From: Chitinophagaceae bacterium UBA1946
Lineage (GTDB): Bacteria > Bacteroidota > Bacteroidia > Chitinophagales > Chitinophagaceae
Assembly: GCA_002336815.1 (NCBI GenBank)
Contig: DDEU01000053.1
Span: forward strand, 67,411-87,549
DNA: 20,139 nucleotides
Direction of reading: 5' to 3'
How positions within the stretch are numbered: position 1 is the first letter of the stretch; each line of letters starts with the position of its first letter. Shown piece after piece: positions 14,653-20,139 of the stretch. A program made the translations under genes and the position numbers. Below the pieces are notes generated by a model. The model ran no database searches, was not told where the DNA came from, and was given only the letters and a program-made list of their open reading frames with translations.

Positions 14653-17325
14653 CTACCGGAGCAACACAACCGAACCCCTTCTTACAATGGCAGTTCCCCT
14701 GAATGTTTTGCCCGCTGCTATCCAAACATACACCCCGGCACTTTGTGGGCGGCCTTTGTAATTACCATCCCAACCCTGGAGTGGGTCGCTGGTAGTAAAA
14801 ACAACCTGCCCGTACCTGTTATACAGCATAAAATAGTCGAACCGGCTGAGCCCAACCGCTACTGGTTTCAATAATCGGTTACCTGCAACGCTCATTGGGT
14901 TGAAGGCCGTAGGAACATATATCTCCGGTCCGTTGAAGATATTGATCTGTACAGAATCATAAGTATCGCAACCCCAGGGAGTGAAGGCCCTCACAAAATA
15001 TTTTTTTGATGCCGTATTGCGGGCGACCGGGTTGCTGATCAGCGGATCGCTTAACCCATCTTCCGGAAACCATTGGTAACTGAGGCCGCCTGTAACCTGC
15101 AATTGCACCGGCTGACCCGGGGAGGCATTGACAACAGCCATACCGGCATCAGCATTGGTACTATACACCCTTACCCGGTTTTCAACCGTGGTACTTTTAC
15201 AACCTTTTTCGTCTACCGCAAACAACTGAACGGTATAGGTACCGGAGTCTGCATACCGGTGCACTGGCTGTATAGTATCAGCAATAGTGCCGTCACCAAA
15301 ATTCCAGTTCCAGTTCTTTATTACTGTACCCGGGTTGGTTGAAGCATAAAAACTGATGTTCTCATTTTTACAGCCGCTGTTAAGCACCATTGAAATACCC
15401 GGCTGCCCGTTGATCAGCAGTGGTTTAAAAACAGTATCGCTTTTGCAACCTTTATCGGAAACTACCAATAGTCCTACCCGTTGTAAACCTGCGCCAAAAC
15501 TGAGCCGTGGATTTTTTTCATTGGCAGAAGACAGGCTATTAATGATCCACTGCCATTGGGCGATGGTAGCATGATCAACAACAGACGAGTCTGTAAACTG
15601 GAGCTGCTCTCCTTCGCACAAATTACCAGCGTAACCAAAAGCTGCTACCGGTTGCTGACCCAGTTCAACTGCTTTTTGAATTGTGTCTGAAAAACAAGTG
15701 CCGTTTCCTGCTACCAGTTTTATAAAAGCCGTATCACCGGCTGGATAAGTAACGGTTGGATTTTGAGCCGTTGAAAACGTTCCGTTGCCCAGGCTCCACC
15801 ACCAACTGTTTACAGTTGTTCCGTCTGTTTGGTAAGATGAATCCATCAGCATGGTTGAAACACCCTGGCACAAAGCATTCGTTTTAAAAAATGCTACGGG
15901 TTTGGCCTTTATGAATACATCTTTTGTTACGATACCAAGGCAACCTGCGTTGCCGGTACTCGTAGCAACAAATTGTACGGTATGTGAACCGGCCGTTGCA
16001 AAATTATAGCTGGCATTTTGTGTGGAAACAGGAACGTTGTCGCCAAAATTCCAGGCGAAAGCTTGCACCGGGTCGGGACTGCTTACAAGGATTCCACTAA
16101 AATTGATGGCAGTGCCAAGGCAAACAGAGTCGGTAAAACGAACATCCAGTAACGGCCTCCGGTAAATATGGATGGTTTTTGTAACGGTATCAGAAGCACA
16201 TCCGCCATCTGTCTTTACAAAAAGACGGATGTTCTTATCACCCCCGCTTGCAAACTGCGTGGTAAAAGAGGAGGAGTTGGCACTTGCTCCATTGTCAAAA
16301 TCCCAAAACCATTCGCTAATGGTTCCAAAAGGCGCCGTTGAGGCGTCGGTAAATAGTATTTGGTTGCTGATGCAGCTATCGGTAATGGTAAAATCAACCG
16401 CCGGCTTGCGGCTGATCTTTACCTGTTGAGTGTTTACTTCCACGCAACCGTCGGCGCCGGTTACGGTTTGGGTTACGGTGTAATTGCCCGGAACGGAATA
16501 GGTATGAACAGGACTGTTGTTGACAGAATCCAGCGGACTGCCGTCGCCAAAATCCCAATATCTTTTTTGAACCTGTGTAAACGAAATGGTTGAGTCCACA
16601 AATTTCACCGGTTCATTAATGCATCGCTTTTGCCCCTGTAAAAAAGTAAATTTTGGAGAAAGTGCGGTGCAAAACTGCTGCAGGTTTCTTGCCCCGCCGG
16701 TACTGCCGGTAAAGCCCCAGAACACCTGTGGATTGCCGCTGAATACATCTGCTACCAGGTCCTTTACAGCACTCACCCGGAGGTTGCCGTCTACAAAGGC
16801 CGATAATTCTTTTGCTGATGCATCCCATTTTATCCTGAGCGAATGCCAACTGCAATCCTCAATATTGTTGCTGCCATTGATCGCAGTAACCGGACCGGCT
16901 ATATTGGCCGTTGTATTGTTATGATCAATATTACCGTTTAGCTGTATGGCAATGTGATCATAAAAAGGATCATTGTTAGGTGCGTTTTGCCAGGTATCAA
17001 TGGTTACGCCTACTGAAGGTGTTACACCCTCATAACCAAGGCCGCCGCCGGTGGTACCTACACTGGTACTGATGGGTTGCAGCACGAACACGATGCCATC
17101 AGCGCCGGCATCATCACAGCCCAGGTTAATGTTAAAATTAAAGTCGAAAGACTGGGTAAGATCGATCTTGATATTGTTCCATACAGAACCGCTTTGATTG
17201 AGTGTATTGGGAGTGAGGGTGTAACAGTGACAATCGTTACGGGTAGCATTGCCATTTACGGTATACTGGCCAAAAACCAGTGTATTGCAGAGTACCAGGA
17301 CAATTACAAAAAATAAAAATCTCAT
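14653..17325 (-). CDS. Surface protein: L-type lectin domain, PKD repeats, gliding/T9SS type B C-terminal domain
   Basis: 890-aa secreted protein. A signal peptide (1-20, MRFLFFVIVLVLCNTLVFGQ) is followed by a bacterial L-type lectin-like domain (about 21-228) with DDAGADGIVFVLQ, GGGLGYEGVTPSVGVTIDTW and a terminal TGGARNLQQF. This fold usually binds sugars in a metal-dependent way. From about 230 to 720 there are six PKD-type modules of about 82 residues, each with a WxFGDG/WxFDNG-like motif (RYWDFGDGSP, WFWDFDNGAS, FAWNFGDNVP, WWWSLGNGTF, WQWIINS, WNWNFGDGTI) and a GC-x3-T/D signature. A seventh, more divergent module precedes the C-terminal domain (GPEIYVPTAFNPMSVAGNRL to SAGVYVWIAAGKTFRGTAIV), the gliding-motility-associated type B sorting domain. 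The protein would be exported by T9SS and shown on the surface. A role in glycan binding or adhesion is inferred from the domains. Confidence 0.9.
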   Translation of the reverse strand: MRFLFFVIVLVLCNTLVFGQYTVNGNATRNDCHCYTLTPNTLNQSGSVWNNIKIDLTQSFDFNFNINLGCDDAGADGIVFVLQPISTSVGTTGGGLGYEGVTPSVGVTIDTWQNAPNNDPFYDHIAIQLNGNIDHNNTTANIAGPVTAINGSNNIEDCSWHSLRIKWDASAKELSAFVDGNLRVSAVKDLVADVFSGNPQVFWGFTGSTGGARNLQQFCTALSPKFTFLQGQKRCINEPVKFVDSTISFTQVQKRYWDFGDGSPLDSVNNSPVHTYSVPGNYTVTQTVTGADGCVEVNTQQVKISRKPAVDFTITDSCISNQILFTDASTAPFGTISEWFWDFDNGASANSSSFTTQFASGGDKNIRLFVKTDGGCASDTVTKTIHIYRRPLLDVRFTDSVCLGTAINFSGILVSSPDPVQAFAWNFGDNVPVSTQNASYNFATAGSHTVQFVATSTGNAGCLGIVTKDVFIKAKPVAFFKTNALCQGVSTMLMDSSYQTDGTTVNSWWWSLGNGTFSTAQNPTVTYPAGDTAFIKLVAGNGTCFSDTIQKAVELGQQPVAAFGYAGNLCEGEQLQFTDSSVVDHATIAQWQWIINSLSSANEKNPRLSFGAGLQRVGLLVVSDKGCKSDTVFKPLLINGQPGISMVLNSGCKNENISFYASTNPGTVIKNWNWNFGDGTIADTIQPVHRYADSGTYTVQLFAVDEKGCKSTTVENRVRVYSTNADAGMAVVNASPGQPVQLQVTGGLSYQWFPEDGLSDPLISNPVARNTASKKYFVRAFTPWGCDTYDSVQINIFNGPEIYVPTAFNPMSVAGNRLLKPVAVGLSRFDYFMLYNRYGQVVFTTSDPLQGWDGNYKGRPQSAGVYVWIAAGKTFRGTAIVRRGSVVLLR

Positions 17326-17351
17326 TTTCGTTAATACGGGATCATGCTTAT

Positions 17352-17382
17352 AAAAAAGGCTGCCAGCTTACAGCAGGCAGCC
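17352..17382 (-). terminator. Strong intrinsic terminator after the 66-aa gene
   Basis: On the - strand GGCTGCC (from 17382) and GGCAGCC (to 17358) form a 7-bp GC-rich stem with an 11-nt loop, followed directly by six T. It lies 24 nt after the 66-aa gene's stop and 26 nt before the lectin gene's ATG, so the two genes are likely separate transcripts. Confidence 0.82.
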
Positions 17383-17406
17383 CCGTAAAAATACTGATTA
17401 ATAATT

Positions 17407-17607
17407 TTACCAGCCCTTTTTAGCAACACCATCTGCTATGGCCTTGTTGGCAGTTGCTTCGCTCAGCATCGTGGTCATTTTGTTTCCTTTACCATCATGA
17501 CCCTGCGCCATGTAGCCACCACGGGCTGTTTTGGTTATTACCGCATCCTGCATGGGAACGTTCTTTTCTTTCGTTTTCATGCAATAAGCTGTTAACATGT
17601 TTGACAT
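17407..17607 (-). CDS. Small protein resembling a zinc-ribbon family but lacking its cysteine ligands
   Basis: 66-aa soluble protein. The order of elements (LTAYCMKTKEKNVPMQDAVI, then a G-x-MAQGHDGKGNKM turn) recalls the DUF5679 type, which has AYCxKCxxK, then a beta strand, then GxCPxCGxKM. If the alignment is right, three of the four metal-binding Cys are replaced (second by Thr, the last pair within HDGKGN), leaving one Cys at residue 9. The C-terminal helix (LSEATANKAIADGVAKKGW) is extra. I recall similar small proteins in other Bacteroidota, but cannot check this. ATG 17607 is used; the M at residue 4 is an alternative. It has its own strong terminator, which supports a real gene. Function unknown. 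Confidence 0.72.
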   Translation of the reverse strand: MSNMLTAYCMKTKEKNVPMQDAVITKTARGGYMAQGHDGKGNKMTTMLSEATANKAIADGVAKKGW

Positions 17608-17790
17608 TGTTTTAGAATTTATGGTTAGTAAATAATGGGAGAAGTCGTAAACTTCAGGTTACAAGCTACAAATTATCTGCCGTATAGCAAAATACGCTTA
17701 AATTCCCATCGAAACTGCATCCAAATTAGCGTTGTACCTTCAACCATTTGATCCCAAAATTGAATAAAAAAGATTGTTTAAAAGTCTGGC

Positions 17791-18000
17791 TTAGTTATAT
17801 CCCAGGATATTCACCATTGGTAGATAGGGCTCGGCCTCCTGGCTGGGGAATATGTCTTTTTTCGCTTGTTCAACAGCCGTTTTTTTACAGCAAAAAGTTG
17901 ATGGAGGCCTTTGCTCCTTTTTATCACCCGTGCGGATCATACTAAAAGACCCTCCCAGCGCTACGCATAAAAAGCCCATGATAATAAGAGACCATTTCAT
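17791..18000 (-). CDS. Small exported or membrane-anchored protein, hypothetical
   Basis: 69 aa from ATG 18000 (the frame extends to GTG 18006, giving two more residues). Residues 1-20 (MKWSLIIMGFLCVALGGSFS) form a signal peptide or membrane anchor. The rest is polar, with a Cys-Cys pair in STFCCKKTAVEQAKKD and the tail YLPMVNILGYN. No lipobox is clear (the Cys at about 12 lies inside the hydrophobic stretch). I do not recognise a family. Support comes from the signal-like N-terminus and a plausible leader rather than any known homology, so it could still be a chance frame. No terminator is obvious after it. Confidence 0.45.
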   Translation of the reverse strand: MKWSLIIMGFLCVALGGSFSMIRTGDKKEQRPPSTFCCKKTAVEQAKKDIFPSQEAEPYLPMVNILGYN

Positions 18001-18006
18001 AAACAC

Positions 18007-18457
18007 TGCTTTAGTAGTTAATTTTATTTTTTAACGGGCGAACACTGTAATCGTTACAACGGGTTCTTCCTGTTTATTTTTTTCACTTATAATTATTTAT
18101 ACAGTTCTATTTGAGCGTGCATAGCCGCTTTTCAAAATAAGGGTCAAATATTTTTCATTTAACCTGATCGTGGGTAGCGCCAGTTTTAACCGGGGAAAAA
18201 ATTACCTGGCAGGTAAGGAAATTTCCTCACCGACCACCCTTTTAGTTGGCATTTACCTATCCAAATAGGCAAAAATTGTATTTACTGCCGTTTTTGAAGT
18301 ACTTAAGCATCTTCTGCCACAAAATAAAGACCAGTTTACCCGGGAAAATTTTGGTGTGAACGAAATGAGGGAGCGGTTTTTTAAAAGAGTAAGATGGTTA
18401 AAGGCCGAATTTAACCTGGCTGTATTGGCACCAGCTAATAGACGAGCATTTCCATAC
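18007..18457. other. Intergenic region of about 450 bp without a convincing gene
   Basis: Low-GC, non-coding-looking DNA between the 69-aa gene and the gyrB terminator. It should hold the promoter of the 69-aa gene. I see a short dyad at 18046-18058 and a + strand frame at 18127-18460 open except for one TAG, described separately. No RNA gene structure (tRNA, riboswitch) was recognised. Confidence 0.6.
18046..18058. promoter_or_regulatory. Short dyad TGTAA-TCG-TTACA upstream of the 69-aa gene
   Basis: Perfect 5-bp inverted repeat with a 3-nt spacer, 46-58 nt upstream of ATG 18000. The size suits a dimeric regulator's operator, but there is one copy only and such dyads arise by chance. Confidence 0.2.
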
Positions 18458-18460
18458 TAA
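18127..18460 (+). pseudogene. Possible decayed reading frame
   Basis: One + strand frame stays open for about 111 codons (up to TAA 18458-18460) apart from a single TAG at 18266-18268. The part after the TAG reads KIVFTAVFEVLKHLLPQNKD and later EMRERFFKRVRWLKAEFNLA. It has no good start codon before ATG 18369. The composition looks protein-like (amphipathic, basic), but I recognise no family, and an open stretch of this length in low-GC DNA can be chance. Confidence 0.2.
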
Positions 18461-18466
18461 ACAAAC

Positions 18467-18492
18467 AGGCTCCCGACGATGGTCGGGAGCCT
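18467..18492 (-). terminator. gyrB terminator
   Basis: Perfect 11-bp stem AGGCTCCCGAC (18467-18477) / GTCGGGAGCCT (18482-18492) with a 4-nt loop GATG. On the - strand it is followed by GTTTGTTTAG, a broken U-tract, and lies 22 nt after the gyrB stop. Confidence 0.75.
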
Positions 18493-18514
18493 CGTAAGTA
18501 TTATTTATTTGCTT

Positions 18515-20139
18515 TTAAACGTCGATCCTTGCATATTTAGCATGCGATTCAATGAATTCTCTTCTTGGTGGCACTTCATCTCCCATCAGCATACTGAATA
18601 CCCTGTCTGCTTCAGCAGCGCTTTCGAGCGCTACCTGTTTGAGTGTACGGGTGGCGGGATTCATGGTGGTTTCCCATAACTGGTCGGCATTCATCTCACC
18701 CAGACCTTTATAGCGCTGCACGGTTACGCTGTCATCCTTGCCCTGGCCAAACAATGCCACATATTTTTTTCTTTCTTCTTCATTCCAGGCATATTCCTGC
18801 TCTTTCCCTTTTTTAACCAGATAGAGTGGCGGTTGAGCGATGTATACATTGCCCTGTTCAACCAACGCTTTCATATACCTGAAAATAAAAGTAAGGATCA
18901 GGGTGGCGATATGGCTACCATCCACGTCAGCATCCGTCATAATGATCAGTTTATGATAACGCAGTTTGGAAACATCCAGCGCTTTGGGATCTTCGGGTGT
19001 TCCGATCTTAACACCAAGAGCGGTAAACATATTCCGTATCTCCTCGTTGTCGTAGATCTTATGCTCCATGGCTTTTTCCACGTTCAATATCTTACCTCTT
19101 AATGGAAGAATGGCCTGGAAGCTCCTGTTACGTCCCTGTTTTGCGGTACCACCTGCCGAATCTCCTTCTACGAGGAACAACTCACACCTGCCCGGGTCTT
19201 TATCAGAACAGTCGGCCAGTTTACCCGGTAAACCACCCCCGGAAAGTACACTCTTACGCTGTACCATTTCCCTTGCTTTACGGGCGGCGGCTCTTGCCTG
19301 TGCTGCCAGTATTACTTTCTGAATGATGGTTTTGGCATCTTTTGGATTTTCTTCGAGATAAGCGCTCAATACCCTGCTGAGCGTTGTATCTACCACGCCC
19401 ATTACTTCACTGTTACCCAGCTTGGTTTTGGTCTGTCCTTCAAATTGCGGCTCAGGAACTTTCACAGAGATCACGGCACTTAAACCTTCCCTGAAATCAT
19501 CGCCCTCAATTTCTACCTTGGCCTTTTCAAACATGCCTTCTTTTTCACCATAGCTTTTAAAAACCCTGGTGATGGAACGGCGGAAACCCGCTACGTGTGT
19601 TCCACCTTCAATGGTATTGATATTATTTACGTAGCTGAAAATATGCTCCTGGTAACTGGTATTGTAGATCATGGCCACTTCAACTACCACGTTGGAAGCG
19701 GCATCATACCCATCGCAATAAATAACGGTGGGTAACAAAGGCTGGCGGTTGCCATTCTTATCAAGCATTTCCACAAACTCAACAATACCGCCTTCGCTAT
19801 AAAAATTCTTGGTATACACTTTTCCTTCATCATCCTTCTCCCTGAGATCGCTGATGGTAATATTGATCTTCCTGTTCAAAAAAGACAGTTCCCTTAAACG
19901 ACCTTCCAGTATTTCACGGTTGTAAACAGAAGCAGTAAAAATGCTATCGTCGGGCCAGAACTGTACCTGGGTGCCGTGCGTATCAGATTCACCTATTTCC
20001 CTTACTGGGTACTGTGGAACACCTTTATTATATTCCTGTTCAAATCGTTTACCATCGCGGTTTACTACCACGTGCAGGTGCTTGCTTAATGCATTCACAC
20101 AACTTACGCCCACACCGTGCAGACCGCCGGATACTTTGT
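18515..20139 (-). CDS. gyrB: DNA gyrase subunit B (5' end outside window)
   Basis: GyrB supplies the ATPase and part of the DNA-cleavage site of the A2B2 gyrase that introduces negative supercoils. About 540 codons are present. At the window edge the frame reads KVSGGLHGVGVSCVNALS, the GHKL ATP-lid motif. The GTG at 20113 is an internal Val, not a start. The transducer domain follows with FVNNI-type SYVNNINTIEGGTHVAGFRR and QFEGQTKTKLGNSE, including the conserved QTK lysine region. The TOPRIM domain has LFLVEGDSAGG (about 19148-19174) and the metal-binding DADVDGSH (about 18911-18934), with PLRGKILNVEKA between. QRYKGLGEMN and a normal terminus (RREFIESHAKYARIDV) favour GyrB over ParE. Only the first roughly 110 residues are missing. 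It looks functional. Confidence 0.95.
   Translation of the reverse strand, partial: KVSGGLHGVGVSCVNALSKHLHVVVNRDGKRFEQEYNKGVPQYPVREIGESDTHGTQVQFWPDDSIFTASVYNREILEGRLRELSFLNRKINITISDLREKDDEGKVYTKNFYSEGGIVEFVEMLDKNGNRQPLLPTVIYCDGYDAASNVVVEVAMIYNTSYQEHIFSYVNNINTIEGGTHVAGFRRSITRVFKSYGEKEGMFEKAKVEIEGDDFREGLSAVISVKVPEPQFEGQTKTKLGNSEVMGVVDTTLSRVLSAYLEENPKDAKTIIQKVILAAQARAAARKAREMVQRKSVLSGGGLPGKLADCSDKDPGRCELFLVEGDSAGGTAKQGRNRSFQAILPLRGKILNVEKAMEHKIYDNEEIRNMFTALGVKIGTPEDPKALDVSKLRYHKLIIMTDADVDGSHIATLILTFIFRYMKALVEQGNVYIAQPPLYLVKKGKEQEYAWNEEERKKYVALFGQGKDDSVTVQRYKGLGEMNADQLWETTMNPATRTLKQVALESAAEADRVFSMLMGDEVPPRREFIESHAKYARIDV

Noticed and set aside
1..20139. CRISPR arrays, tRNA/rRNA genes, riboswitches, phage or defence genes
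   Set aside because: No regularly spaced repeats, no cloverleaf or rRNA sequence recognised, and no proteins with defence or phage motifs other than the single RAYT-type transposase.

Overview
The window looks like a chromosomal segment from a member of the Bacteroidota, most likely near the Chitinophagaceae/Sphingobacteriia. The evidence is two secreted proteins with type IX secretion (T9SS) C-terminal sorting domains (one type A, one gliding-motility/type B), two outer-membrane beta-barrel proteins of the Bacteroidota TonB-receptor-like class, an AraC regulator with a membrane-embedded N-terminus, and promoter-like elements near the Bacteroidota TAnnTTTG -7 motif. The window is framed by two housekeeping genes cut by its edges: the 3' end of leuS on the left (+ strand) and most of gyrB on the right (- strand).

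Left part, + strand (1-6776): the leuS tail; a 784-bp REP-like unit made of a HUH/Y1 transposase of the RAYT type between two identical 31-nt perfect palindromes; a conserved-looking unknown protein; a membrane AraC-type regulator; a small secreted protein; an outer-membrane beta-barrel protein with a plug but no N-terminal carboxypeptidase-like domain; and an M23-type metallopeptidase-fold protein without a signal peptide. A perfect 17-bp hairpin separates the last two and argues for a later M23 start than the longest reading frame gives.

Middle and right part, - strand (6823-18006), listed here by increasing coordinate but read right to left: a three-helix small membrane protein; a T9SS type A cargo protein; a beta-barrel/plug receptor gene broken by a one-base frameshift near 11046; a periplasmic adaptor and a TolC-family protein forming a tight two-gene efflux operon with no inner-membrane pump beside it; an 890-aa L-type lectin/PKD-repeat/type B cargo protein; a 66-aa protein resembling a small zinc-ribbon family that has lost its cysteines; and a 69-aa small exported or membrane protein. 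Several intrinsic terminators split these into short transcription units. About 500 bp between the 69-aa gene and gyrB hold no convincing gene, only a possible decayed reading frame and the gyrB terminator.

The genes share a cell-envelope theme (outer-membrane barrels, T9SS cargo, efflux), but nothing links them into one pathway. I see no defence island, CRISPR array, tRNA, rRNA or prophage. The features most worth a second look are the RAYT/palindrome unit, the frameshifted receptor, the second palindrome, and the cysteine-less small protein.
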